Of a stretch of 64,000 bases of DNA, positions 45,201 through 53,171 are shown one piece after another. A program made the position numbers and the translations under genes. Each line of letters begins with the position of its first letter. Positions within the stretch are counted from its first letter, which is position 1. The notes beneath the pieces are model-generated. The model was not told where the DNA came from, did no database searches, and saw only the letters and a program-made list of their open reading frames with translations. Source of the stretch: Fluviicola sp. (GTDB taxonomy: Bacteria; Bacteroidota; Bacteroidia; Flavobacteriales_D; Crocinitomicaceae); contig JAGOAZ010000007.1 in the NCBI GenBank assembly GCA_017983675.1, forward strand, positions 62,001 to 126,000. The letters are read 5' to 3'.

Positions 45201-45576
45201 TAATAAAACTGAATCTTCTGTATTTATTACTTCATTATTAAGTGGAATAGATGATGACTTTGATGGAATCGATGATGCTTGTGATGAAAGTGTAAATACA
45301 ACGACTGTTGAAGTTCCAGACGGATTTACTCCTGATGGTGACAACATTAATGATTTGTTCGTGATACCTGGAATGGATAACTATTCAAAAATTGAGATTG
45401 AAATATTTAATCGATACGGAAATAGCGTTTACAAAAATGCAGCGTATCAAAATGATTGGAATGGAACTTCATCAGTTGATGGATTACCGTTACAAGATGA
45501 TACTTATTTCTACGTGTTAATATTAGATGGATCGTTAACTAAACAAGGATTCGTATACATTAACCGTGTTCATTAA
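36256..45576 (+). CDS. Giant HYR-repeat surface adhesin with type B T9SS sorting domain (SprB-like)
   Basis: This 3106-residue protein starts with a signal peptide (TTLLVFLFLLFSFTQNSYSQ). An N-terminal module follows (to about 150), then Ig-like segments (150-340), three divergent cadherin/HYR-like modules and about 29 HYR modules of roughly 78 residues (GTTTVTWTVTDGSGN, DNCS signatures). Near the end are a last HYR-like module, a calcium-type DDDFDGIDDACDES linker and a type B gliding-associated sorting domain (about 3020-3106). It is probably secreted by T9SS and displayed as an adhesin. Alternative start at 36310. SprF- and OmpA-like genes follow. Modules 12-26 form five copies of a 702-bp unit. 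Confidence 0.9.
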   Translation: MYDNSFTKSDLNKLGVLKMRMTTLLVFLFLLFSFTQNSYSQCNIGSTNSPLSTPNSCTTYYRDLGAGQYEQISLTQGVTYSFNLNSAYLPGYNWAPWTVYWGGGVCINGTSNGNSVVYTAPVTGNYNIGTNRITNGDGRYYFNGQSATLSYRPLEPNQPGGISGVTTVCSGSTATYSIGGATYAKDYVWEYSTNNGITFQPYITGSTSINFTWPSVGNADGYIRVKSQNGPCSSAWTYLYVRILEQPTAPTTTTKSPNNNQVCINQQVSISAATGGVNQGCTIEYRHTIDGGNTWSAPYTSVPTGLSSSVAGNNRIQIQARRNSCSTSGCNTTSWNTIAMWHVDITPPTVLVHNVIVNLNAAGTYTLLPSVVDNGTTDNCTISSMTVSPSLFNCSNVGPNNVVLTVTDNAGNISTGNAVVTVKDVTPPNISVQNIFLALDMNGLGTITPAMINNGTTDACGIDTMYLSQYNFDCSHVGSNTVTLTVTDVNGNTSTSTATVLVQDLINPVVVTQDITVHLNANGVANITPPMIDGGSSDNCSYTLFTIPSTFNCANVGENTILVLAVDPGNNVVFNSAIVTVIDSIKPTITAPANKTVNANGSCVATGVQLGTPITADNCSIATVTNNAPSAFPLGTTTVTWTVTDVNGNTRTATQTVTVVDNTDPTVSLPPLVTVNADANCGALNSAINFGLITNDNCTIASVVNNGPTTFPLGYSSIIWTITDNSGNSIQANQSVRVVDNTPPTITTPPTVTVNANASCTATNVILGTPVTADNCQVVTVINNAPTSYSVGTTPVTWTVIDAAGNVTTAIQNVVVNDVTAPIISCPAAVITKNNTPGVCGYIVQGTEFNPTAADNCNQATITHNYSSWTSNTSLAGATLPVGTTVITWTATDSAGNTSTCTETITVVDNQAPTMVNCASGLTLTIGQYSCGSNPNWEAPQATDNCGVVSLTQTSGPSSTALLAVGSYTVVYTALDAAGNAATCSFVINVINSTAPVVVCPNTITNQSTDANSCVWTSGTVVNPIQAMGNCITLNWSVTNPDATVNTGLNNATGYNFQKGTSTLTYTVTDNINVTATCSTQITVIDNTLPTITAPANITTPSNSTCQAIGLSLGTPVTADNCSVASVTNNAPSSFPLGITTVTWTVTDGSGNIKTATQTVTVIDNQGPVINCPANPINRNNTVGTCEYTAVGNEFNISATDNCTIASLTHNYQASASNTSLAGSVFPVGTTNVIWTATDASGNVSTCTVAIHVVDNEAPTFNSCPSDISVGVYSNCGNGPTWTVPTASDNCSTPTITQTSGPAPGANLTAGTYTVTYQAVDASNNTATCSFVITVANSSNPIIVCPASVTQNTTIPTGCDWISSANSLTPVMAAGNCPFNITWSVMNSAGSITSGINDASGFNFYAGTNELTYTITDASNNAVSCTTNVIVIEDVNPTIVPPTDVTESIVNGCTISAVNLGTPVAFDNCAIDTITNNAPATFALGTTVVTWTVTDISGNSSTATQNVTIVDLILPTITAPANVTANANTSCIATGVVLGTPITADNCSVASITNDAPATFALGTTTVTWTVTDGSGNVKTATQLVTVIDNINPTITAPNDVVVDANSACAAFNVVLGTPITADNCSVAQITNNAPTVFPLGTTIVTWTVTDGSGNTASTTQTVTVNDVTLPTIVAPANLSLNANANCTATNVVLGNPTTFDNCSIASVTNDAPVAFPLGNTTVTWTITDGSGNMQTASQLVTVTDVTLPTITAPANITLNANASCVATGVALGTPVTADNCSVASVTNNAPATFALGTTTITWTVTDGSGNVKTATQTVTVIDSTNPTITPPANVIVNANSACAAYNVALGSPVTADNCSIAQLTNNAPTVFPLGTTTVTWTVKDGSGNAATATQTVTVNDVALPTIVPPANLAVTTNTGCTATGVVLGNPTTNDNCSIVSVTNDAPVAFPLGNTTVTWTITDGSGNVQTATQLVTVTDVTLPTITAPANITLNANASCVATGVALGTPVTADNCSVASVTNNAPATFALGTTTITWTVTDGSGNVKTATQTVTVIDNTNPTITPPANVIVNANSACAAFNVALGTPVTADNCSIAQLTNNAPTVFPLGTTTVTWTVKDGSGNTATATQTVTVNDVALPTIVPPANLAVTTNTGCTATGVVLGNPITADNCSVATVTNNAPVAFPLGNTTVTWTVTDGSGNVQTATQLVTVTDVTLPTITAPANITLNANASCVATGVALGTPVTADNCSVASVTNNAPATFALGTTTITWTVTDGSGNVKTATQTVTVIDNTNPTITPPANVIVNANSACAAFNVALGSPVTADNCSIAQLTNNAPTVFPLGTTTVTWTVKDGSGNTATATQTVTVNDVALPTIVPPANLAVTTNTGCTATGVVLGNPITADNCSVATVTNNAPVAFPLGNTTVTWTVTDGSGNIKTATQLVTVTDVTLPTITAPANITLNANASCVATGVVLGTPVTADNCSVASVTNNAPATFALGTTTITWTVTDGSGNVKTATQTVTVIDNTNPTITPPANVIVNANSGCAAFNVALGSPVTADNCSIAQLTNNAPTVFPLGTTTVTWTVKDGSGNTATATQTVTVNDVALPTIVPPANLAVTTNTGCTATGVVLGNPITADNCSVATVTNNAPVAFPLGNTTVTWTVTDGSGNVQTATQLVTVTDVTLPTITAPANITLNANASCAATGVALGTPVTADNCTVASVTNNAPAIFALGTTTITWTVTDGSGNVKTAIQTVTVVDNVNPTITAPIALIVNTNNGCSAYNVALGIPVTFDNCSIASISNDAPNIFPLGNTTVTWTITDAAGNSASATQLVTVVDNIAPVIFAPTDIITYSNANCQVDNLVLGTPVTSDNCSIANITNNAPAIFNYGSTTVTWTIVDGSGNVSTATQLVSVYDSIKPTAVLNDFTITLSPNGPVAITVADVDNGSFDNCGIASIILSQYTFDCSNLGQTEVFVTITDIHGNKTESSVFITSLLSGIDDDFDGIDDACDESVNTTTVEVPDGFTPDGDNINDLFVIPGMDNYSKIEIEIFNRYGNSVYKNAAYQNDWNGTSSVDGLPLQDDTYFYVLILDGSLTKQGFVYINRVH
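40798..44545 (+). repeat. 702-bp higher-order tandem repeat inside the adhesin gene
   Basis: Blocks of three HYR modules (A starting TITAPAN, B TITPPAN, C TIVPPAN) recur with an exact period of 702 bp. The same A-module site falls at 40819, 41521, 42223, 42925, 43627 and 44329. Five full A-B-C sets plus one extra A are present. The first set is diverged; the next four are nearly identical in DNA, which indicates recent duplication or gene conversion. Confidence 0.92.
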
Positions 45577-45600
45577 TCGATTAAATTAAAATTTAAAGTC

Positions 45601-46524
45601 ATGAAAATGTTTAAATATATTTTATTAGTTGCGATTACAAGCTGTAGTACAACTATGATAATTGGTCAAGCTGACCCTAGCTTTCGTCAAAATCAATTTA
45701 ACTCTTTGTTGTTAAACCCTGCACAAGCAGGGGCTAACAGCTATGATGATGTTTCTGTTTTAGCTTCTCGTTCATTAGTAGGTTTTACTGGTGCTCCACG
45801 AACAATAACAGCTTCTGGTAACTTTCGTTTATTTCAAAACATTGGTTTTGCAACAACTGCGTTGGTTGACCAAATAGGGCCAACTAAAACTACGCGCGGT
45901 TCAGTTGATTTTTCCTATCATTTGAAATTATCAAATACTTGGAAAATGTCAATTGGATTGAGAGGAATTGCTTCATCGGTTAATGTTGATTTGCCGTCAT
46001 TAAGCACAACGCAACAAAACGACCCGCATATGACAGCAGGTCTTGCTTCAGGTACATTATTTGATGCTGGTTGGGGTGCATTGTTTTATTCCAAAAAATT
46101 ATATTTTGGAGTTGCGCAACCGCGTGTTGGAGTTACGCGATACAACCAATACACCGTTACTGATTATGTTCAAAATAGATCTGTTTTGAGCTATGTTGGA
46201 GCTGATTTGGTATTAAATAACCGCATGAATTTTCGACCAAGTTTGGTCGTGCGTTACCTGAAATCAAATCCACTTTACATCGATGTAAATGCAATGTTTA
46301 CTTATAATAAAACAATTGACTTTGGTGTAATGTACCAACTTAACAGTAATATTGGAGTTATGTTGGGGTTAGAGTTGAGTAAAAAAATGTACGTAGGATA
46401 TTCATATTCATATCCTACAACAACCTTGAATCGTATTTCAACGCAAGGTCATGAATTAGTTTTACGTTTGAAATTCAATCAAAAAAGCGCGAGTAAATTC
46501 CAAGGTCCTCGTTTCTTTAATTAA
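45601..46524 (+). CDS. PorP/SprF family T9SS outer-membrane protein
   Basis: This 307-residue protein has a lipoprotein-like or cleavable N-terminus (YILLVAITSCSTTMIIGQ) and then the SprF/PorP pattern ADPSFRQNQFNSLLLNPAQAGANSYDDVSV. Beta-barrel strands continue to the C-terminus. SprF-type proteins are needed for secretion and surface display of the giant adhesin encoded upstream. It lies 24 bp after the adhesin gene and 15 bp before the OmpA gene, so all three form an operon, as is usual for type B cargo. Confidence 0.9.
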   Translation: MKMFKYILLVAITSCSTTMIIGQADPSFRQNQFNSLLLNPAQAGANSYDDVSVLASRSLVGFTGAPRTITASGNFRLFQNIGFATTALVDQIGPTKTTRGSVDFSYHLKLSNTWKMSIGLRGIASSVNVDLPSLSTTQQNDPHMTAGLASGTLFDAGWGALFYSKKLYFGVAQPRVGVTRYNQYTVTDYVQNRSVLSYVGADLVLNNRMNFRPSLVVRYLKSNPLYIDVNAMFTYNKTIDFGVMYQLNSNIGVMLGLELSKKMYVGYSYSYPTTTLNRISTQGHELVLRLKFNQKSASKFQGPRFFN

Positions 46525-46539
46525 TCGGAGAGACAAAAT

Positions 46540-48882
46540 ATGATTAAGAATATTTTTACTTTCGGTATTGTTTATTTGATTGCTTTTTCAGCTTTTTCAC
46601 AAGAGTTGAAGCACACTATTTTTCCTGCTTGTTTTAACACAAAGTACGATGATTTCGGTGTGCGCAAAGTTGGAGAGCAGTTGTTTGTTATTTCTGCATC
46701 ACGTGAATTAGATAGTACTATTCGTTTTGACGAACTAGCGAAAAAACCGTACACAGATATTTACGAAGTGTTATCGTGCAAGTTAGTCGATGCGAAACTA
46801 TTCAGTAAAGAAAATCAAAGTCAAAACTTGATTAGTTCATTGTATTATGATGGTCCAATTGCACCTAATTTAGAAGGAACGTCCATTTTTTTCTCCAACA
46901 ATTCTAGTGAATTAAATGGAACAATGATGGGTGTGTTCTATTTAGTAATGACTGAAAATGGTTGGTCTGAACCAATGCCATTTACACTTAACTCGGATCA
47001 GTATAGTGTCATGCATCCATTTTTTGATGCTCTAACTAAACGATTTTATTTTTCGTCTGATATGCCAGGTGGATTGGGTGGATTTGATATTTACTCGATG
47101 AATTTTGATGGAAAGTCATTTTCTGACTTAAGAAACGAACGATTGATAAATTCGCCAGCAAACGAACATTTCCCTTGCATAAACGAAGGCGATTTTTATG
47201 TCACTTCCAACAGAGAAGGTGGTTTTGGAGGGATGGATATTTACATGTTTTCAAATAATCAATTGAATCATATAAATGAACCAATCAATTCGAAGTTCGA
47301 TGATTTAGACATGCATTTTATCGATGATGTATCTGGGTTTTTCTCTTCCAATCGAAATGATGCTGGTAACACCGATGATAGTTTCTTTTTTATTCAATCA
47401 AAATCAAAATCAATTGATTCATCTGCTGCGGTCTTAGCTGCAAATTTGGGAAGTGAAAAAGCAACTGATTTATCTAATGTTATTGAAAAAATAGAACAAC
47501 TTTCAACTTCATCGATGATGCTCGATTTATCAGTGGCAGTTTTAAAAGATTTATCCATTGAATCCAAAACAATTGCTGCAAATGTAACAAGCTCTAACAA
47601 CGAGTTACGCAGTTTTATTGATGAATTCAATCAGAACATTCAAACACAAGTTTTAGCTGACAAACAGATTGATTATGCTAAATCAAGTGTGTTTTTAACG
47701 AAGATGGAATCAATAACTGATTTAATCGTGAACGAACTTGACAAAGAAAAACAAGATAGTTTGTTGCTTTTGTTGAAACAATCGATGAATGATTATCAAG
47801 CAGGTTTAGTAAGCACCAATCAAGTTTCGTTGAATGAGTTATCAACTAAATTAGCTGCTAGAAATAGTTTAGTTGAACGTCAAAACATTGTGTTGAACGA
47901 ATTGTCTCAAGCTTCAAAAGTAACGTATTCTGAATTGTTGAAATTAACACCTTCGCCAGAAAACGATGCTGTAAAATCAGAAATGGCACGCGTCTTATTT
48001 GATAACATTAAGCGCGACCAACAGTTTGAAATTCAAAATCAATTATTGGCTTTATCTCAACAAAACGAAGCTCAATTTGATCGTTTAGTTCAAGATTTAA
48101 CAACATCTTTTGCTAACGATGCAAGTTTAAATCCATTGACCGCAAAATTACTTATCGCTGAGATAAAAGCGATAACTGAAGCCATACAAGCTGAAAAAGA
48201 CCCTGTAAAACGTGCTCAGTTATTAGCTGAATTAAATGCGAAATTAGCAACCTTATCTCCGCAACATCAACAAGCGGCAAAACAATCTGTTGCTATAATT
48301 ACTGCTAATTACACAAAATCAGATCGTTTAACCAACGAATTAAAAGCTATCGATGCTCTTTGGAATGATTCAGCTAAAAATCAATTCATTGCGCTTACAT
48401 TAAATAAAATGAATTTGTCTCAGGAAGAGTTGATGGCACAATTTAAGCAGTTTGAAAATCAATTCAATATTCCTGTAAGTAGTTTTATCAATGTGAACGG
48501 AAATATGCTTGATCCTCAAACTTTAGCAGAGTTTTTACGTGCGCATATTCCTGATCCAATTTTGTTTGACTTTGATTCCCACGAATTAAAAACTGACTAT
48601 TATGCGCAGTTAAATGATGTTGCCGATTTCTTGAAAAGTTATCCGCAATTTCAAGTTTACGTTGACGGATACACCGATATTACAGGTTCTGTTTCATATA
48701 ACGTAAAGTTGTCTTCGAAACGTGCGAAAGCAGTTAAAAGATATTTAAAAACCGTAGGTGTGAAAGAATCTGATTTTGTGGTAAGTTATCACGGACCTAA
48801 AAATCCTGTAGCAACGAATAAAACAAAAGAAGGAAGAAAATTAAACCGACGTGTTGAAATCAGATTGGTTGAAAGAAAATAA
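46540..48882 (+). CDS. OmpA family protein with PD40 repeats
   Basis: This 780-residue protein has a signal peptide and N-terminal WD40-like PD40 segments (FYFSSDMPGGLGGFDIYSM, FYVTSNREGGFGGMDIYMF). A long helical region (about 290-650), rich in Gln and Leu, follows. A C-terminal OmpA domain binds peptidoglycan (IPDPILFDFDSHELKTD, VDGYTDITGS, NRRVEIRLVERK). The helical region is longer than in most such proteins. It is the third gene of the adhesin/SprF operon and probably anchors the system to the cell wall. Confidence 0.88.
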   Translation: MIKNIFTFGIVYLIAFSAFSQELKHTIFPACFNTKYDDFGVRKVGEQLFVISASRELDSTIRFDELAKKPYTDIYEVLSCKLVDAKLFSKENQSQNLISSLYYDGPIAPNLEGTSIFFSNNSSELNGTMMGVFYLVMTENGWSEPMPFTLNSDQYSVMHPFFDALTKRFYFSSDMPGGLGGFDIYSMNFDGKSFSDLRNERLINSPANEHFPCINEGDFYVTSNREGGFGGMDIYMFSNNQLNHINEPINSKFDDLDMHFIDDVSGFFSSNRNDAGNTDDSFFFIQSKSKSIDSSAAVLAANLGSEKATDLSNVIEKIEQLSTSSMMLDLSVAVLKDLSIESKTIAANVTSSNNELRSFIDEFNQNIQTQVLADKQIDYAKSSVFLTKMESITDLIVNELDKEKQDSLLLLLKQSMNDYQAGLVSTNQVSLNELSTKLAARNSLVERQNIVLNELSQASKVTYSELLKLTPSPENDAVKSEMARVLFDNIKRDQQFEIQNQLLALSQQNEAQFDRLVQDLTTSFANDASLNPLTAKLLIAEIKAITEAIQAEKDPVKRAQLLAELNAKLATLSPQHQQAAKQSVAIITANYTKSDRLTNELKAIDALWNDSAKNQFIALTLNKMNLSQEELMAQFKQFENQFNIPVSSFINVNGNMLDPQTLAEFLRAHIPDPILFDFDSHELKTDYYAQLNDVADFLKSYPQFQVYVDGYTDITGSVSYNVKLSSKRAKAVKRYLKTVGVKESDFVVSYHGPKNPVATNKTKEGRKLNRRVEIRLVERK

Positions 48883-48903
48883 TTAGTTCAAAATTGATAA
48901 GGA

Positions 48904-48938
48904 AAAGAGCGGTAATTTAATTGTCGCTCTTTTTTTAT
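48904..48938 (+). terminator. Terminator of the adhesin operon
   Basis: AAGAGCG pairs with CGCTCTT around the loop and is followed by a T-run. It reaches the stop of the convergent WG-repeat gene, so it may serve both. Confidence 0.75.
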
Positions 48939-51574
48939 AAATACGCTACCACCCATTTTGCACTTGGAATTTTTTGTAAATCTTCTTTCGTCAATGTGAT
49001 TTGGAATGCTTGATACTCACCGGAAAAAAAATAGATAATCACGCCGTTTGCTGTCCAACTGAAATAGCGTGCGCCTTCAAACAAAGCGGTCGGCTCGTTG
49101 CAATTGATTTTCAATGATGGCTGTTGTTCAATAGCCGATAAAACTGCCGCTTGGTACTGCTGATTTTTTGGCTGAAACAAGTCATGAAAGTTGATTTTCC
49201 GCCATTCATCTTTGACCAACAACCAATTGGTCGTTTCAAAAAAGAATTCTGACACGGGTGCTGGCGCTTTATCATGAAATTTTACATCGTCCGTATCAAT
49301 GCGACTTCTTCTTTGTTGTTCAATAGTCAAACTCAATCGATTACTAGCAATTGGCGTTGCTTTGAATTGGTAAAGACCGTTATTTCCAGCACCTCTAATT
49401 CCATCTTTCACGAACAGATTGTATTGCATCAAGTTTTGTTGGTAAAACGGATAAACAACTGGATAAATCAAATTAGTATGACTACTCGATAAATAGGTAT
49501 TTTCGTTTGGCATAGTCACGTAAAGGTGATACATGTTTTGCGCTAGTGGATTGGTCCAAAAGCCTGTTAACAGTTCTTTTTCAGTTGCTTTAACGGGGTT
49601 TAAATGTTGATCAAATAGTGATGTCACGCCATTTTTTTTCAAAGAAAAATAAAAGGTGTTGGTGCTTGGTTGATGAACTAGTGGTGTGAAGCTGTTGTAG
49701 GTTGTGTCTAATTTGCGTTTTAAAAGCGAATTAATAACTGTTACATGATTTCCGGGAGTAATTCCCACAAAGTTGTTTTTCGAAACAATAAATAAATCGT
49801 TGTAAATTGGAGGAGCTAACCAATTCAATTGTTCATCTAACAATCCTTTTTTGTAATTGCTTTGCACAATCATCGTGTCCCAATAATAGGATATCGCATT
49901 GAATTCAATCGGTGAGCTTGCTTTTCCTAATGTATCATAAATCTTCCAAATTCCATTTGTTTGTTGTCCCCAAATCCTGTTTTCACTGGCAAATTGCTGG
50001 TTTACTTGCTGTAAATCTGGACGAAACAATTTTCCTTTTGTTGGGTGCAACAGGTTCATGCTTTCTGTTTTATAAATTACAGGATACTTTCCACTATGTT
50101 GGTCTATTCGCGTGACTTTTTCGATTTCTTGCGATTTATTATTGATGATATAAGCATTGTAATTTCCATTGATAATCGTGTAATTTCCAAACTCAAAAGG
50201 TACGCGCTCGGAATAGAGATCCAATTCCCAATCGTTTGTTTGCGCAGCATAAACAAGTGGATAGATGTTGCCTGCGTGTTTGAACAAATACAAACTGTCT
50301 ATTTTTCGATAAAAATGAAGCGTTTCTTTTCTGAAAGAACTCATTTTCGTCAAATCAATCATGGTTATATCAGGTGCCTGCGTTCCTTTGGCAGTAATAC
50401 AAAATGCTTTCGATTGATTGTTGAGCATGATTTTATCGTAACCGTCAATTAATACTATTCCTCCACCATCAATAACGCCCCATTTTTTCTTTCCGAAATT
50501 GTCGCTGCAATAAACATAGTAAACGATGTATTTATCTTGTTCGTAATAATTGCTTTTAGGAATGGGGATTGCTTTTGTATAAATACTATCCGCTTGAAAC
50601 ATCAGTTCACCTGTTTCAGACAATAACTGGTATTTTTTTGTCTTTGCATCTTTACCGATGTACCGACCTTTGGTAAACGTGTTGAAGCTGTTGTTTATGG
50701 GGTCCAACGAAGTATAATTAGGCGGGATAATTACTTTCCAATCGCCATTGATTACTCCCCGTAAATTATTTACAAAAAATTGTACTTGATGATGACCGTG
50801 CAAACAAATCAATGGATTTTGATAATCGTACGTTTGCACATCGAGATAGAATGATGGGGCAATCAAGGTGTTTCCTATCGAATCTAACAATCCGTATTTC
50901 CCTTTTCGTGTAACGATAAATTTATTCCCACATACCATTCCCATATCATAGGTACTATCAGAAAGGTATGCTCCTTGGTCGTTTATTATGCGCACATTTC
51001 CTGAAACAGTGTATGTGCCGATTGTGCTACTTCCAATTAAATATGTCGGCTTTTGATAGAAAGCGGATAAAATATAACCATCAACAAAGGGGAAAAGAAT
51101 TGTTCCGTCTTCATCAGCAAAACTAGTTTGATAAGCTGTCTGGGTTTGTGAAATTTCTTTCGATTTAACCAAACAAAAGGATAAGTTTTGCATGCGAAGG
51201 ATACTAGCATATTCTTGCGGAAAAAACCATTTGCCTGTTGTATCGATTAATCCCACTTTTCGCAGTTGATTGTTAGAGGAATAATCAGTTTTGGTTACCA
51301 AATATTTACCGGGAAAGAAAATACTTACATTGTCGTGAACTGGATCAAGCAATGTTTTGCCTTTACTCGTCACTATTCCCCACTTTTCAGCAAGTTGACA
51401 GGCATACATATTATTATCTAGCAAAAGCAATTGTTGATATTGAGCAGGAACCACCCATTGGTTATCCTTGTTTTTCAGTCCATATGCACAGGCAAGTGGA
51501 TCACGAATAACAGTTACTTGCGCAAAACTAACATGCAGTAACAAACACGAAATAAAAACGAATAATCCTTTCAT
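48935..51574 (-). CDS. WG-repeat containing secreted protein
   Basis: This protein of about 879 residues has a signal peptide (MKGLFVFISCLLLHVSFAQ). It carries WG-type repeats, especially in the first half (KWGIVTSKGKTLLDP, KVGLIDTTGKWFFPQEY, KYGLLDSIGNTLIAPSF, KKWGVIDGGGIVLIDGY). WG repeats form beta-structures, probably for protein contacts; no function is established. The C-terminal third is unlike the rest and holds no sorting domain. Start at 51574 chosen for the signal peptide. It has no operon partner and is divergent from a T9SS cargo gene across 87 bp. Confidence 0.85.
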   Translation of the reverse strand: MKGLFVFISCLLLHVSFAQVTVIRDPLACAYGLKNKDNQWVVPAQYQQLLLLDNNMYACQLAEKWGIVTSKGKTLLDPVHDNVSIFFPGKYLVTKTDYSSNNQLRKVGLIDTTGKWFFPQEYASILRMQNLSFCLVKSKEISQTQTAYQTSFADEDGTILFPFVDGYILSAFYQKPTYLIGSSTIGTYTVSGNVRIINDQGAYLSDSTYDMGMVCGNKFIVTRKGKYGLLDSIGNTLIAPSFYLDVQTYDYQNPLICLHGHHQVQFFVNNLRGVINGDWKVIIPPNYTSLDPINNSFNTFTKGRYIGKDAKTKKYQLLSETGELMFQADSIYTKAIPIPKSNYYEQDKYIVYYVYCSDNFGKKKWGVIDGGGIVLIDGYDKIMLNNQSKAFCITAKGTQAPDITMIDLTKMSSFRKETLHFYRKIDSLYLFKHAGNIYPLVYAAQTNDWELDLYSERVPFEFGNYTIINGNYNAYIINNKSQEIEKVTRIDQHSGKYPVIYKTESMNLLHPTKGKLFRPDLQQVNQQFASENRIWGQQTNGIWKIYDTLGKASSPIEFNAISYYWDTMIVQSNYKKGLLDEQLNWLAPPIYNDLFIVSKNNFVGITPGNHVTVINSLLKRKLDTTYNSFTPLVHQPSTNTFYFSLKKNGVTSLFDQHLNPVKATEKELLTGFWTNPLAQNMYHLYVTMPNENTYLSSSHTNLIYPVVYPFYQQNLMQYNLFVKDGIRGAGNNGLYQFKATPIASNRLSLTIEQQRRSRIDTDDVKFHDKAPAPVSEFFFETTNWLLVKDEWRKINFHDLFQPKNQQYQAAVLSAIEQQPSLKINCNEPTALFEGARYFSWTANGVIIYFFSGEYQAFQITLTKEDLQKIPSAKWVVAYL

Positions 51575-51661
51575 ACTACTAAAGTACAATTTTCATCAAT
51601 TTTGGTTCATTTGTAGGTGTGTTTTCCATGAAAAGCAGTACTTTTAATTCAAATTCCTCAC

Positions 51662-52513
51662 ATGAAATTGATTCTATTCCTTTTAGTCTTTTTTCCTTTC
51701 CTTCTTGAAGCACAATCTACTTCGTTTCCAGATAGTAATGTGGTTTTTGTCAATTCGTTTTATCAAGAGTTGCCTTTTGGTCAAATAGGTTGGCCGTATC
51801 AATTAATGGAGGTGTCAAATTTTTGTGTTGACGGAAGTGATACATTGATAGGGAATAATTCGTACAAAAAAGTAATACGTTGCCCTGAGCAAGTATATCA
51901 TGGCGCTTATCGTTCAGAAAACAGAAAAGTATATTTTGTTCCGAAGGATTCAACGAATCAGTATTTATTGTATGATTTTTCAGTCGAGGTAGGAGATACC
52001 ATTCCGCAAGTTTATTTTGAACATTTCTACGGAGAAGGAATGTTTTTACCAGATTATTCTATTTATTATGTGGATACGATCTTCATAAACGGAAATCCAC
52101 ACAAACGCATCAATGAAAATTGGGTAGAAGGAATTGGCAACATACAAGGATTTTTATTAGAGCCTTATTTCAATATTTCACAATACAGAGTTGAATTGAC
52201 GTGTATGAGTATCGATAATGCAATGTATTTCCCAATGCAAGATGTCACACCTTGTCCGTTGGATTTAGCTGTTTCAGATGTGATACTACCTAAAATAGCC
52301 ATTTCACCCAATCCGACGAGTGACAAATTAATAATTGAAGGCATTAATGACGCTGCTGAAATCAACGTGATCAATGCACAAGGAAAAACAGTTGATTTCA
52401 GGCGACTTTCAACACACGAATTAGCTGTGAGTGATTTAGTTGCGGGTGTTTATTTCGTACAAGTTACTCAGAATAAGCAATCGGCGATAGTGAAATTTGT
52501 GAAAAAGGATTAA
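51662..52513 (+). CDS. T9SS type A sorting domain protein
   Basis: This 283-residue protein has a signal peptide (MKLILFLLVFFPFLLEAQ), a central domain of unknown function with several Cys and Tyr/Trp-rich segments (residues 25-200), and a C-terminal type A sorting domain (about 212-283: ISPNPTSDKLIIEG, VINAQGKTVD, VAGVYFVQVTQN). It should be exported through T9SS. Its stop codon lies within TTAA, which also forms the stop of the convergent miaE gene (4-bp overlap). Confidence 0.8.
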   Translation: MKLILFLLVFFPFLLEAQSTSFPDSNVVFVNSFYQELPFGQIGWPYQLMEVSNFCVDGSDTLIGNNSYKKVIRCPEQVYHGAYRSENRKVYFVPKDSTNQYLLYDFSVEVGDTIPQVYFEHFYGEGMFLPDYSIYYVDTIFINGNPHKRINENWVEGIGNIQGFLLEPYFNISQYRVELTCMSIDNAMYFPMQDVTPCPLDLAVSDVILPKIAISPNPTSDKLIIEGINDAAEINVINAQGKTVDFRRLSTHELAVSDLVAGVYFVQVTQNKQSAIVKFVKKD

Positions 52514-53100
52514 CCGTGAATGGTTTCTTCTTTTCCATATTTTTCCATTAAGCTTGCTTCGAAGTCAAGAAATGCTTGCCAGCGTTTATCAACATCGATT
52601 CCTGTTCCATATTTACGCGCAAAATTCAAAAATGTGACATAATGTCGCGCTTCACTTTCCATTAAATTGCGGTAAAAATCTTGCAAATCCTTGTCGTTAA
52701 TTTCCTCCGATAATAATTTGAATCGTTCGCAACTTCGTGCTTCAATCATCGCAGCAAACAACAACTGATTGACCATGTACGATATCTTTGGGTTACCAGA
52801 GTGAGCTGATTTCACAAAAACTAATAAATCGTGAACATAAGGATCTTTTCGCTCAAAGCCAAGCGAATAACCGCGTTCCAAAATTTTATCATGAACCAAC
52901 CCAAAATGCTCCATTTCTTCTTGACAGATTTCAGTCATTGCTTTCACCATGTCAGGATATTGCGGATATTGAACGATGATTGAAATGGCATTACTTGCAG
53001 CTTTTTGTTCGCAGAATGCATGGTCCGTCAATATTTCAGCAATGTTTTTTTCGACAATATTCACCCAACGTGGGTCAGTTGGCATTTTTAATCCGAGCAT
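52510..53100 (-). CDS. miaE: tRNA 2-methylthio-N6-isopentenyladenosine hydroxylase
   Basis: This 196-residue non-haem diiron monooxygenase has the ferritin-like ligands in EQKAASNAISI, EEMEHFGLVHDKILERG, IEARSCERF and EARHYVTFLNFARKYG. MiaE hydroxylates the isopentenyl group of ms2i6A37 in tRNA. The all-helical pattern and length fit. It overlaps a T9SS cargo gene by 4 bp at the 3' end and is divergent from the PafA-like gene. Confidence 0.9.
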   Translation of the reverse strand: MLGLKMPTDPRWVNIVEKNIAEILTDHAFCEQKAASNAISIIVQYPQYPDMVKAMTEICQEEMEHFGLVHDKILERGYSLGFERKDPYVHDLLVFVKSAHSGNPKISYMVNQLLFAAMIEARSCERFKLLSEEINDKDLQDFYRNLMESEARHYVTFLNFARKYGTGIDVDKRWQAFLDFEASLMEKYGKEETIHG

Positions 53101-53146
53101 TTCATTAATTTTCCATACAAAGTTCGTTATTTTTAGTTTTCAGTCG

Positions 53147-53154
53147 TAGCTTTG
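53147..53154 (+). promoter_or_regulatory. Promoter of the PafA-like phosphatase gene (-7 box TAGCTTTG)
   Basis: TAGCTTTG matches TAnnTTTG and ends 17 nt before the ATG at 53172. Confidence 0.55.
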
Positions 53155-53171
53155 TTCCTAAATTTTAAGGC

